Source: Hydrogenibacillus sp. (GTDB lineage Bacteria > Bacillota > Bacilli > Thermicanales > DSM-22653). Taken from it: a DNA stretch of 64,000 nt. Made by a program: the position numbers and the translations under genes. The notes under the pieces are model-generated. The model did not search any database. It was not told the origin of the DNA and was given only the letters and a program-made list of their open reading frames with translations. Below, piece by piece: positions 55,459 to 63,895 of the stretch (the stretch's first letter is position 1; each line of letters begins with the position of its first letter). The stretch lies in assembly GCA_014896255.1 (NCBI GenBank), contig JADBKT010000027.1, forward strand, positions 51,604-115,603, in the 5' to 3' direction.

Positions 55459-56753
55459 TCGAAAGCATGTTTTGTCGACTCTGCAATCGCCCGCTCGGCG
55501 AGGCGCTGGATCACCACGTCGTCCATCGGCGGGTTGTGGAGTCCTGCCCGGACATCCCGATACAGCCGCTCCAGCGGTAACGACCGGGCAAGGCTCGCCC
55601 CGCCGACGATGCGCATGGCCCGATCGACGACATCGATGGCGACATTTGTGGCCACCGATTTGGCCACGCCGATGTCCAAGGAAAGCGCCGCGCGCCGAGC
55701 CGCGTCCCGATCCCAGCGCTCGGCGACGCTGTAGACGAGCGTCCGGGCGGTCAACAGATCGCGCTCGATTTCTCCGATTTTGGTCTGGACGTGGGGCAGG
55801 TCGGCGATCGATCGGCCCCCTAAACTGTTCGGACGATAATCGACGGCATAGCGCACGGCAAAATCCCGCGCCGCTTGGGCGATGCCGAGATAAACGGCCG
55901 GAATAAACAACTGCCACCCATCGCCGTCCTCCCGCTTTCCGGACGAGTCGACCTTGTCCCGATACCCGATGAAACGCGCATCCGGCACGAAAACTTCCTC
56001 CAGCACGACGTCATGGCTGCCCGTGGCGCGCATGCCGAGCGTATCCCACGTCTCTTCAATGCGCACCCCCGGCCCCTTTTCCACCAGAAACTCGGCCAAC
56101 CTCGCTTCGGCCGCACGGGCATAAGCCGCCGCCTCCGCGTTCGCCTCGCCTGCCTCAGGCCTTTTAGGCGACGCGACGTTCGGCGATTGCGACGCGCCGT
56201 CCGCGTTTCCTTCGATGATCGCCGTCACGACGAAATGCCGAACGATCGGCGCAAGCGTGCTGAACGTCTTGCGGCCGGTCAACCGGTAACCGCCCGGTAC
56301 CCGCACCGCCCGCGTTTCGGGAAGTCCGCCGCGGCTCGGGCTGCCCGTCTTCGGTTCTGTCGCAAAATGGTTGATCATCGCGCCATGCTCAACCACCTGA
56401 CGAGCGAACCAGGCCAAAAGCGGCTCCGGCCAACGCCCCGACTCCCGATAATGAAGCATCAAGCCGAGATGCCATCCGAGACCGAGGGCCGTCGACCCGT
56501 CACCGCGCGCGATCCGCTCGATGACGAGGAGAAGCGCATACAGCGAAAGCTCCTCTCCGCCGTACCGTCTGGGGACCGTGAGCCGTAGAAACCCTTCGCG
56601 CCTGAGCGCTTCAAAATGTTCGAACGGAAAGGCGCCCCTCCGGTCGTACGCGGCGGCGGTTTTCGCCAACTGCGCAGACAGGCGCTCGGAGCGCGCCGCC
56701 CATTCCGCTTCGGTCTCGGTGCGCACGAAGGCATCGAACGTTCTTTCGCTCAA
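55455..56753 (-). CDS. Acyl-CoA dehydrogenase family flavoprotein
   Basis: 432 residues with the acyl-CoA dehydrogenase fold: N-terminal helical domain (FPFEHFEALRREGFLRLTVPRRYGGEEL), the beta domain (GGYRLTGRKTFSTLAPIVRHFVVTAI; WDTLGMRATGSHDVVLEEVFVP) and the C-terminal helical bundle. It is closest to the branch that includes DszC-type and other flavin-dependent monooxygenase-like members; the usual catalytic Glu could not be placed, so substrate and reaction are open. An Ala/Glu-rich insert of about 30 residues sits in the middle domain. The TTG at 56753 has AAGGAG upstream; a TATAAT at 56808-56813 (reverse) may be its -10. Confidence 0.82.
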   Translation of the reverse strand: MSERTFDAFVRTETEAEWAARSERLSAQLAKTAAAYDRRGAFPFEHFEALRREGFLRLTVPRRYGGEELSLYALLLVIERIARGDGSTALGLGWHLGLMLHYRESGRWPEPLLAWFARQVVEHGAMINHFATEPKTGSPSRGGLPETRAVRVPGGYRLTGRKTFSTLAPIVRHFVVTAIIEGNADGASQSPNVASPKRPEAGEANAEAAAYARAAEARLAEFLVEKGPGVRIEETWDTLGMRATGSHDVVLEEVFVPDARFIGYRDKVDSSGKREDGDGWQLFIPAVYLGIAQAARDFAVRYAVDYRPNSLGGRSIADLPHVQTKIGEIERDLLTARTLVYSVAERWDRDAARRAALSLDIGVAKSVATNVAIDVVDRAMRIVGGASLARSLPLERLYRDVRAGLHNPPMDDVVIQRLAERAIAESTKHAFD

Positions 56754-56887
56754 CAGTTCATCGCTCCTTCTCTTCCCGTCGCCGGATTCACGATAGACGC
56801 CAAGACCATTATACAACGTCCCGCCGGCGACCGCTTAAAATCCCTCCGGCCTTCCCTGTTCGCGAATTCGTCAAGACCGCAAAGGTT

Positions 56888-57631
56888 TTAATTTTGCATG
56901 CCTTGCGTGAGTTTTTGCTTCAACCACCCGACATCGACGACGACCGGTTCCCCCGTCCGCACGTCAAATCCCGGACGATCCGGTTCGCCGAGGTCGGTGA
57001 CAAGCGCCCAGGCGCGGTCGAAATGCTCTCCGCGCGTATAGTGACTCGGCGTCACGACGACGCGGAGCCCCGCCATCACCCCGGCGATGAGACCGTTTTC
57101 CGAATCCTCGAAGGCGATCGCCTCATCCGGTCGGACACCGAGCCGATCTAAAACGTAGGCATAAATATCCGGCGCCGGTTTTTTGCGCGGCACGACGTCG
57201 CCCGCGCCGACGACGTCGAAAGCGTCCGAAAGTCCTGCCCGCGCAAGGAGCGCATCGACATTGTCCGGACTTGTCGTCGTCGCGATGGCGAGCTTAAGGC
57301 CGAGCGCCTTCGCTTCGCGGATGAGGCGCCGCACGCCGGGACGGAGACGGACGGCGCCGCTTTGCACCCACGCCGTGTAAAGTTCCGTCTTCCGCCGGTG
57401 AAGTCGGGCGATGTCTGCGTCGGTCAGCGCCGAACAGTCCGGGCGCTCCGCCAAAAAGCGGCGGATGCGTTCTTTGCCGCCGGTGACTTTAAGAAGTCGT
57501 CCATACGTTTCCTCATCCCATTGAAACGGCAAACCCGCTTCGCGAAACGCCTGATTGAACGCCGGTCGATGCCCGTCTCGCTCCGTCTCGGCGAGCGTTC
57601 CGTCGACATCGAAGATCAGCGCTTCCAGCAC
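56888..57631 (-). CDS. HAD-superfamily phosphatase, beta-phosphoglucomutase/CbbY-like
   Basis: 247 residues: motif I FDVDGTLAETE, motif II in LAIATTTSP, Lys in PRKKPAPDIY and motif IV FEDSENG. The cap domain is alpha-helical (class C1), as in CbbY, phosphoglycolate phosphatase and beta-phosphoglucomutase. Sequence around the cap (HRPAFNQAFREAGL) points to CbbY-type phosphatases of the xylulose-bisphosphate group, which is a guess. The GTG at 57631 follows TAGGAGGGAG. It stands alone. Confidence 0.82.
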   Translation of the reverse strand: MLEALIFDVDGTLAETERDGHRPAFNQAFREAGLPFQWDEETYGRLLKVTGGKERIRRFLAERPDCSALTDADIARLHRRKTELYTAWVQSGAVRLRPGVRRLIREAKALGLKLAIATTTSPDNVDALLARAGLSDAFDVVGAGDVVPRKKPAPDIYAYVLDRLGVRPDEAIAFEDSENGLIAGVMAGLRVVVTPSHYTRGEHFDRAWALVTDLGEPDRPGFDVRTGEPVVVDVGWLKQKLTQGMQN

Positions 57632-57990
57632 GGTTCTCCCTCCTATGATCGTCGCGCGCTTCCGCCCCCCTCGGACGCCGCCGCGCGAACCGCAGAGATG
57701 ACCGCAAACACGCGCGCCGATGTTCCTTGACTTCGCCGGCTGTTTGCGATATGTTAAAAGACGTGATTTAAAGCGACCGACGGTCACCCTCTCCATGCCG
57801 GGAGCGTCGCGGGGCAGCGGCTGAACTTTCCCCACGATCGGCTCCGGCGAAACGGTCGCCGCCACGACCATCCGACAGAACTCCTGACGTTGCACGCTGT
57901 ACGCCCATCCATGATGTACGCCTATCCGCGCTTTGCGTCTGTTGCTCACATTTCTTAGTTGTACGAACAGGAAAGGAGTCACGGCAACCG
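57632..57990. other. Intergenic region with rpsD promoter and leader
   Basis: 359 bases without a gene. The first 90 hold only the ribosome site of the reverse phosphatase gene. A forward sigma-A promoter lies at 57727-57755, giving rpsD a leader of about 230 bases. Several GC-rich hairpins could form in it (for example around 57797-57850). In Firmicutes rpsD is often controlled by S4 binding to its leader; I could not match a defined S4-leader fold by eye. Confidence 0.5.
57727..57755 (+). promoter_or_regulatory. Sigma-A promoter of rpsD
   Basis: TTGACT (57727-57732), 17-base spacer, TATGTT (57750-57755). A second, weaker pair TTGCGA-N17-TTTAAA overlaps it (57744-57772). Confidence 0.65.
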
Positions 57991-58590
57991 ATGTCCCGTT
58001 ACACCGGTCCCACCTGGAAAATCAGCCGCCGGCTCGGCATTTCCTTATCCGGTACCGGCAAAGAGCTGAAACGCCCCTACCCGCCTGGACAGCACGGCCC
58101 AAATCAGCGCAAAAAACTGAGCGAGTACGGTTTGCAGCTACAAGAAAAGCAAAAATTGCGTTTCATGTACGGCTTGAGCGAGCGGCAGTTCGCCAATCTC
58201 TTCCAAAAAGCTTTGCGCATGAAAGGCAACACCGGTGAAAATTTCATGCGGTTGTTGGAGCTGCGCCTCGACAACATCGTCTATCGTCTCGGGTTTGCCC
58301 GCACCCGGCGCGCCGCGCGGCAGCTTGTGAATCACGGGCACATCACCGTCAACGGCCGGCGCGTCGACATCCCGTCATACTTGCTCAAGCCGGGCGACGT
58401 CATCGGATTGTCCGAAAAGAGCCGCGGGCTGATCGTCGTCAAAGACGCCTTGGCCCAACGGGCATATCTCCCGGAATACTTGTCTTTTGACGAGAACAAG
58501 TTGGAAGGGACGCTCTCCCGCCTTCCGGAACGCGCCGAGCTTCCGGCCGAAATTCAAGAAAGCCTGATCGTCGAGTTTTACAGCCGGTAA
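57991..58590 (+). CDS. rpsD: 30S ribosomal protein S4 (uS4)
   Basis: Primary 16S rRNA-binding protein, 199 residues, the usual Bacillus length. [18 protein letters not shown] start, PYPPGQHG, the S4 RNA-binding domain ([38 protein letters not shown]) and LIVEFYSR end. No zinc-binding Cys in the N-terminus, so it is the C-minus form. The ATG at 57991 follows AAAGGAG. It converges on tyrS through a shared terminator, as in Bacillus. Confidence 0.97.
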   Translation: MSRYTGPTWKISRRLGISLSGTGKELKRPYPPGQHGPNQRKKLSEYGLQLQEKQKLRFMYGLSERQFANLFQKALRMKGNTGENFMRLLELRLDNIVYRLGFARTRRAARQLVNHGHITVNGRRVDIPSYLLKPGDVIGLSEKSRGLIVVKDALAQRAYLPEYLSFDENKLEGTLSRLPERAELPAEIQESLIVEFYSR

Positions 58591-58613
58591 ACCTGAAATC
58601 TGCGAACCGACGT

Positions 58614-58649
58614 ATGCAAAACCCCGGGCGACGACCCGGGGTTTTGCAT
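58614..58649. terminator. Bidirectional terminator between rpsD and tyrS
   Basis: 15-bp perfect stem with 6-base loop: CAAAA precedes and TTTTG follows the GC core CCCCGGG/CCCGGGG, so T-rich ends occur on both strands. It can serve rpsD (+) and tyrS (-). Confidence 0.85.
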
Positions 58650-58670
58650 GCCACAAAGCCGTTGATCGCC

Positions 58671-60005
58671 TTACCGCACACGATCGGAGGATCCGTCATC
58701 GTCGCCCAACGCGACGCGGACGATGTGGCGCTTTCCGACCCGCACGACCATTCCGGGCCGGAGTTCCACCCGCGCTTTCGGATCGTCGATGCGCACTTCA
58801 TCGATGCGCACCGCACCCTGCTCGACCATCCGCCGCGCTTCCGAGTTGCTCGGCACAAGGCCGAGCGCGGAGAGCAACGTAAGCACGCCGATCGTGCCCC
58901 CTGCGGCGAGCGCAGCCGGGATCGACCGCACCTCGATGTCTTCCGGCAACTTTCCTTCCTGGAAAACCGTGCGAAAATGCCGCTCCGCCCGCTCCGCCGA
59001 CGGCGCTCCGTGGTACATGGTGACGATCCGCCGCGCCAGGCGCATCTTTGCATCCCTCGGATGAAGCGCGCCGGAAGCGAGGTCCGCCTCGATCGCCTGC
59101 ACTTCCGCCTCCGAAAGATCGGTGACGAGCGTATAATAGCGGATCATCAAGGCGTCGGGAAGCGACATCACCTTCCCGTACATCTCCTCCGGCGGCTCGT
59201 CGATACCGATGTAGTTACCGAGCGACTTCGACATCTTCCGCGCGCCGTCAAGCCCTTCCAAAAGCGGCATGGTCATCACCACCTGCTGCGGAAGGCCGTA
59301 GTCGCGCATGAGCTCTCGGCCCATGAGCAGATTGAACGTCTGATCCGTCCCGCCGAGCTCGATGTCTGATGTGAGCGCCACCGAATCATAACCTTGCATG
59401 AGCGGATAAAAAAATTCATGCAGGCTGATCGGCTGCCCCGCGGCGTAACGTTTTTGAAAATCGTCCCGCTCCAACATCCGGGCCACCGTCGTCTTCGCCG
59501 CCAGCTGGATCACCTCGGCGAAGGTGAGCGGCGCAAGCCACGTGCTGTTGTACGAAAGCTCGACACGGGACATGTCCAGCACCTTGCCGAACTGCCGTAC
59601 GTATGTCTCCGCGTTCGCCTTGACCTCTTCTTCCGAAAGCTGCCGACGCGTCTCCGACTTACCCGTCGGATCGCCGATGCGGCCCGTAAAATCGCCGATC
59701 ACAAGCTGCACGATGTGTCCCAGCTCTTGGAACTGGCGCAATTTCTGTAAAACGACCGTGTGCCCGAGGTGTACGTCCGGCGCCGACGGGTCGAGACCGA
59801 GTTTGACCCGAAGCGGCCGCCCGGATGTGACGCTCTCCGTGAGCTTCGAGCGGAGACCGTCTTCCGGGATGATCTCCACCACCCCACGGCGGAGGATCGA
59901 AAGCTGCCGCTCGACCTCCTGCTCGACCGCCCGATCGACGGCACCTCCGACCCGATCGGCGACCTTTTGCCGACCGGCCGTCTCCTCGCTTCGACGTCCG
60001 TCCAT
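58671..60005 (-). CDS. tyrS: Tyrosyl-tRNA synthetase, TyrZ type
   Basis: Class I synthetase, 444 residues. HIGH motif HLGH (79-82) in [18 protein letters not shown] and KMSKS (257-261); the C-terminal S4-like domain ([23 protein letters not shown]) binds tRNA-Tyr. The LGLDP-x-APD-x-HLGH form is that of TyrZ-type enzymes, while the locus beside rpsD is where Bacillus keeps tyrS. A polar extension of about 30 residues precedes the core. The ATG at 60005 follows AAAAGGAGTGGG. No T-box is present: the leader is under 30 bases. Confidence 0.94.
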   Translation of the reverse strand: MDGRRSEETAGRQKVADRVGGAVDRAVEQEVERQLSILRRGVVEIIPEDGLRSKLTESVTSGRPLRVKLGLDPSAPDVHLGHTVVLQKLRQFQELGHIVQLVIGDFTGRIGDPTGKSETRRQLSEEEVKANAETYVRQFGKVLDMSRVELSYNSTWLAPLTFAEVIQLAAKTTVARMLERDDFQKRYAAGQPISLHEFFYPLMQGYDSVALTSDIELGGTDQTFNLLMGRELMRDYGLPQQVVMTMPLLEGLDGARKMSKSLGNYIGIDEPPEEMYGKVMSLPDALMIRYYTLVTDLSEAEVQAIEADLASGALHPRDAKMRLARRIVTMYHGAPSAERAERHFRTVFQEGKLPEDIEVRSIPAALAAGGTIGVLTLLSALGLVPSNSEARRMVEQGAVRIDEVRIDDPKARVELRPGMVVRVGKRHIVRVALGDDDGSSDRVR

Positions 60006-60031
60006 CCATCCCACTCCTTTTGCTGCCCTTA

Positions 60032-60060
60032 AGTATATCGACCGCGTCCAGGCGGCGCAA
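60032..60060 (-). promoter_or_regulatory. Sigma-A promoter of tyrS
   Basis: On the reverse strand TTGCGC (60060-60055), 17-base spacer, TATACT (60037-60032), about 27 bases before the tyrS start. Confidence 0.6.
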
Positions 60061-60087
60061 CTTCCCCGACCGAAACGCGTCACAGTA

Positions 60088-60096
60088 TGCTATAAT
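60088..60096 (+). promoter_or_regulatory. Extended -10 promoter of the penicillin-binding protein gene
   Basis: TGC followed by TATAAT (60091-60096), 27 bases before the ATG; no convincing -35. Confidence 0.55.
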
Positions 60097-60122
60097 AGGC
60101 GCGGACCAAAGGGGGGTCACAG

Positions 60123-63100
60123 ATGGCGGCTGACAAGCCGAAATCGACCAAGCCGAAACTGAAGACCGGCATGCTCATCCTCCGCTTCGCCCAACTGCTT
60201 TTTCTCCTCGTCATCGCGACACTCTTCCTCGGCGCCGGCGTGGCCATGGGCTTCGTCGCCTCCGTGCTCAAAGATCAGCCGGTGCTCACATATGATAACA
60301 TCAAGGAAAAAATCGACGAACTGAAATCCGCCACCAGCTTCGTGTACTTCAACGACGGGACGCTCATCGGTCGCCTTCCGACGCCCAAAGATCAGCGGAC
60401 GGTTCCGCTGGACGACATTTCACCGTACGTCATCGACGCCTTGATCAGCACCGAGGACAAAAACTTTTTCCGCCATCCCGGCATCAGCCTGCGCGGCACG
60501 GCGCGCGCCGTTTGGCAGCAACTCACCGGCAGCGACGTCCAGACCGGCGGTTCGACGATCACCCAACAGCTCGTCAAACAAACATTGCTGAGCGACATTT
60601 ACGCGCAAGAAATCAGCGGCAACCTCCAAGGCGACGCCTTAAAGCGCCTGAAATACCGGCGCAAACTGAACGAGATCTTGTTCGCCCTGCGCGTCGAGCG
60701 GCTGATGACCAAAGAGCAAATTTTAGAAGCCTATTTGAACACGATGTACTTCGGCAAGAGCCGTTCCGGCTCCAACTTGTACGGCATTCAAGCGGCCGCC
60801 CAAGGCTATTTCGACAAAGATGCCAAAGACTTGAACCTCCCTGAAGCGGCCTATCTGGTCGGCATGCTTCAAGGTCCGGGCAACTACTTGCCCTATCCCG
60901 CCGACGGCGAAACATACCAAGCCGGTTTGAGGCGCATGCAGCTCGTTTTGAACGAGATGAAAAAAGACGGCAAAATCAACGACGACGAATATCAAAATGC
61001 CCTGACCTATGATATCGCCGATCACGTCGTGGCCAACAGCGACAGCGACAATTTATACAACAAAGCGGAATACCGCTATCTTTATCATGAAGTGGAAAAA
61101 CGGGCCGTTCAGGCGCTTGTCGAGCAAGACCTCCGCGCTCGGGGCATCGATCCGGATCATCTCGGCACACCGGAAGATCAAAAACTGGAGGCGGAGCTGC
61201 GCAGCCGATATCAGCGCGATCTCAGCACCAAAGGGTATCACATCTACACCACCATCGACAAAACGCTCTATGAAGCCTTCCAGGCGGTCGCCAAAAACGA
61301 CAACAACTTCTGGACCAATCCGCCGAGCTACACCGCCGCGGGCGGCAAAAAGATCGAAAAGCCGTACCAGCAAGTCGGCGCCGTCCTCGTCGACAACCGC
61401 ACCGGCGCCATCTTGGCTTTTCTCGACGGCCGGGATTACGATCAACGGCCCAAAAACTTCGCCGACAACCCGCGCTCCCCGGGCTCCTCGATCAAGCCGA
61501 TTCTCGCCTACGCGCCGGCTTTCGAGGAAGGCGTGCTTTTAAGCCCCGACGTCATGCTGGACGATACGCCGCTCGTCCTCGACACCGGCCAGGGCGAGTT
61601 TGCCCCCGCCAACTGGGACAACAAATTCCACGGCCTGAGGCCCGCGCGGGAGATGCTCGCCAAGTCATACAACATCCCGGCACTCAAATTGTCCTATAAA
61701 GTCGGCCTGCCGAAGGCCCTCGATTACGCCCGGCGCATGGGGCTCAAACACATCGTCCAGGAAGACTTGCAGGCGCAGACCGCCGCCATCGGCGGGCTCA
61801 CCCACGGCGCGACGGTATATGAGATGACGCAGGCGTTTACCGTCTTCGCCAACGGCGGTAAGCTCATCGAAAACTATATGATCGAGAAAATCACCGACGA
61901 CGCCGGCAACGTGATCTACCAGCACGAGTCGAAGCCCGTGCCCGTCTTGAGCCCGGAGACCGCCTACCTCATGACCGACATGCTCACCAGCGTGCTCAAC
62001 ATGCCGGGGGCGACCGGCGCGGGCATCCGCGCGGCCGTCGAAAAGGCGCACGGCAAACGGGCGATGGCCGGCAAGACGGGGACGTCAAACCACAACGAAG
62101 ACTCTTGGTTCGTCGGTTACACCCCGACGCTCACCTTGGGCGTCTGGATGGGCTTTGAAGACCGCCTCCCGGACGATTCCAAGCTGACATTCAAGCCCAC
62201 GCGATCGGCCACCACTTTCTGGCCGCTGCTCATGAACAAGGTGCTCGAACTCAAGCCCGAACTGTCGCCGAAAGACGCCGTTTTTCAAAAACCCGGCGGC
62301 ATCGTCTCGCTCAGCGCCTGTACCATGTCCGGCAAGCTTCCGAATGACGCCTGCCGGGAGGCGGGTTGGGTGCAGACGATGATATTCAATAAAAAATACG
62401 TCCCGACGGAGACGGACGACCTCGTCCAAAAAGCGCGCATCGTCGTCGTGAACGACAAAAACTACATCGCCTTGGACCAGACGCCGGACGACCTGGCGAT
62501 GGAAAAAATTCTCGTCAAGCGCGAACCGTACCGCGTACCCAAAAATCCGCGCTCCGGCGTCAACTACACCGTTCCCGACCGGGATCTGACGCTCCCCGCG
62601 GAACTCGATCCGCGGCAGGAAGACGGCGCCACGCCGAGCGCGCCGAAGGGGCTCAGCGCATCGTACGACGCCGCCACCCAAACCGTCACCTTGACATGGA
62701 CCCCCAACCCGGAAGGCGACATCGCCGGTTACCGGATCTACCGCAATCACCTGTTGGGCATGGAACGCGTGGCGAGCATCATGAGCCACCTGCCGACGAC
62801 GTTCAGCGAAAAACTGAGCGATCCGTTCGCCGTCTACACCGTGACGGCGGTGGACATCGTCGGGCATGAATCCCCGCCGTCCGAATCCGTAAGCCCCTAC
62901 GGCGGACCGCCCGACGCGCACATGGCGCCGAATCCGCCCAAGGGACTCAAGGCGACGTTCACCGACACCGGCGTCGTCCTCACCTGGAATCCAAACCCCG
63001 AGCGCGAAGGCGTCGTGCGCTACCACATTTACTACAGCGATCAAAAAGACGGGCCCTTTGAAGAACTCGGCACCGCCGACGGACCGTACTTTCAATACCT

Positions 63101-63413
63101 CACCTTCAACGACGGCGGCTATTACGCCGTGAGCGCCGAAAACGCCCTCGGCGAATCGAAATTGTCCAAACCCGTAAGCCCCAAACCCGAATCGCAATCG
63201 AATAAACCGGATCAAGGCGCCGGCGATCGAGGCGAGAACGGCACTCCGGCCAATCCGCCGGAACCCCCGGGAGGTGCGCCGGGTACCTTGCCGATCACCC
63301 CGCCGTCTGACGGCAACGACACCACGCCACCCAATCCCCGCCAAAGCGGCCAAACAGACTCCATCATCAAGGCCGTCGCCAAACAGAAGCCCGGCAAACC
63401 GAAGAAACCGTAA
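60123..63413 (+). CDS. Class A penicillin-binding protein (PBP1A) with two fibronectin III domains
   Basis: Bifunctional peptidoglycan synthase, 1096 residues. Membrane anchor (about 18-48); glycosyltransferase domain with catalytic Glu111 in STEDKNFFRHPG and TGGSTITQQLVKQ; transpeptidase domain with SxxK at 455-458 (SPGSSIKP), SYN at 514-516 region (AKSYNIPAL) and KTG at 651-653. Two fibronectin III repeats follow (about 840-925 and 935-1020: PKGLSASYDAATQTVTLTW; PKGLKATFTDTGVVLTW), then a Pro/Gly/Ser tail with a basic end. The ATG at 60123 has AAAGGGGGG upstream. Similar genes lie beside tyrS/rpsD in thermophilic Bacillales. Confidence 0.95.
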   Translation: MAADKPKSTKPKLKTGMLILRFAQLLFLLVIATLFLGAGVAMGFVASVLKDQPVLTYDNIKEKIDELKSATSFVYFNDGTLIGRLPTPKDQRTVPLDDISPYVIDALISTEDKNFFRHPGISLRGTARAVWQQLTGSDVQTGGSTITQQLVKQTLLSDIYAQEISGNLQGDALKRLKYRRKLNEILFALRVERLMTKEQILEAYLNTMYFGKSRSGSNLYGIQAAAQGYFDKDAKDLNLPEAAYLVGMLQGPGNYLPYPADGETYQAGLRRMQLVLNEMKKDGKINDDEYQNALTYDIADHVVANSDSDNLYNKAEYRYLYHEVEKRAVQALVEQDLRARGIDPDHLGTPEDQKLEAELRSRYQRDLSTKGYHIYTTIDKTLYEAFQAVAKNDNNFWTNPPSYTAAGGKKIEKPYQQVGAVLVDNRTGAILAFLDGRDYDQRPKNFADNPRSPGSSIKPILAYAPAFEEGVLLSPDVMLDDTPLVLDTGQGEFAPANWDNKFHGLRPAREMLAKSYNIPALKLSYKVGLPKALDYARRMGLKHIVQEDLQAQTAAIGGLTHGATVYEMTQAFTVFANGGKLIENYMIEKITDDAGNVIYQHESKPVPVLSPETAYLMTDMLTSVLNMPGATGAGIRAAVEKAHGKRAMAGKTGTSNHNEDSWFVGYTPTLTLGVWMGFEDRLPDDSKLTFKPTRSATTFWPLLMNKVLELKPELSPKDAVFQKPGGIVSLSACTMSGKLPNDACREAGWVQTMIFNKKYVPTETDDLVQKARIVVVNDKNYIALDQTPDDLAMEKILVKREPYRVPKNPRSGVNYTVPDRDLTLPAELDPRQEDGATPSAPKGLSASYDAATQTVTLTWTPNPEGDIAGYRIYRNHLLGMERVASIMSHLPTTFSEKLSDPFAVYTVTAVDIVGHESPPSESVSPYGGPPDAHMAPNPPKGLKATFTDTGVVLTWNPNPEREGVVRYHIYYSDQKDGPFEELGTADGPYFQYLTFNDGGYYAVSAENALGESKLSKPVSPKPESQSNKPDQGAGDRGENGTPANPPEPPGGAPGTLPITPPSDGNDTTPPNPRQSGQTDSIIKAVAKQKPGKPKKP

Positions 63414-63427
63414 ACCACCGACTTTCC

Positions 63428-63476
63428 GTTCAACCCGCCGAGCATGCGCGACGGCGGGTTGAACCATGTATTTTTT
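63428..63476 (+). terminator. Terminator after the PBP gene
   Basis: 13-bp perfect stem (63428-63440/63452-63464) with an 11-base loop, followed after 6 bases by TTTTTT (63471-63476). Confidence 0.8.
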
Positions 63477-63481
63477 ACCCA

Positions 63482-63510
63482 TTGACAATGAGGGGCCGAT
63501 GGATTAAAAT
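63482..63510 (+). promoter_or_regulatory. Sigma-A promoter of tRNA-Gly
   Basis: TTGACA (63482-63487), 17-base spacer, TAAAAT (63505-63510), 16 bases before the tRNA 5' end. Confidence 0.8.
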
Positions 63511-63526
63511 AAACTTCGCATTCGAT

Positions 63527-63600
63527 GCGGGTGTAGTTCAATGGTAGAACTCCAGCTTCCCAAGCTGGCGGCGGGGGTTCGATTCCCCTCACCCGCTCCA
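63527..63600 (+). tRNA. tRNA-Gly (CCC anticodon)
   Basis: 74 bases with encoded CCA. Acceptor GCGGGTG/CACCCGC, D-arm around AGTTCAATGGTAGAAC, anticodon stem CCAGC/GCTGG with loop TTCCCAA (anticodon CCC, reads GGG), T-arm GGGGGTTCGATTCCCC. All four stems pair. Confidence 0.95.
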
Positions 63601-63617
63601 TAAAGAAGCCAGGAATG

Positions 63618-63639
63618 ACGCCGGTTACCGGCGTTTTTT
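63618..63639 (+). terminator. Terminator of tRNA-Gly
   Basis: Stem ACGCCGG/CCGGCGT with a TTA loop, followed by TTTTTT. Confidence 0.85.
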
Positions 63640-63843
63640 GTTTTGTATTTCGCCGAATTGGGGACAAACTGGGGACGCTTTTTTCTCGGGTTTCTTTGTT
63701 CGCAGTTCGTTCCGTTCGCCAACAAAAAAAGCCCCACCGCGAAACACGAGATAGTCTATTGTTCTTTTGGGGGCGGTTTGGGGGCGGAATTGAGTCATCG
63801 TGAGTCCGATTCTGTCCTGAGCTACCCTTTAAGACAAATTAAA

Positions 63844-63865
63844 GCCCGGGGGTATTTTCCCGGGC
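63844..63865 (-). terminator. Reverse-strand hairpin with T-rich tail
   Basis: Stem GCCCGGG/CCCGGGC with an 8-base loop; on the reverse strand it is followed by TTTAATTT. No reverse gene is seen to its right inside the window. Confidence 0.45.
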
Positions 63866-63895
63866 CCACATTTCGCGTCCGTTTTCGGGCGCGTG

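Noticed and set aside
55223..55486. Small reverse gene (87 codons) in the pilin operon leader
   Set aside because: It runs through the promoter, the hairpin and the LexA-like box, has no proper start site, and its end overlaps the real pilin in another frame.
62085..63488. 467-residue reverse frame opposite the PBP gene
   Set aside because: Shadow of a strongly supported gene; composition (Gly/Val/Arg-rich) is that of antisense GC-rich code.
63212..63667. Reverse frame across tRNA-Gly reading RGIEPPPPAWEAG
   Set aside because: It is the antisense translation of the tRNA gene, a well-known source of spurious proteins.
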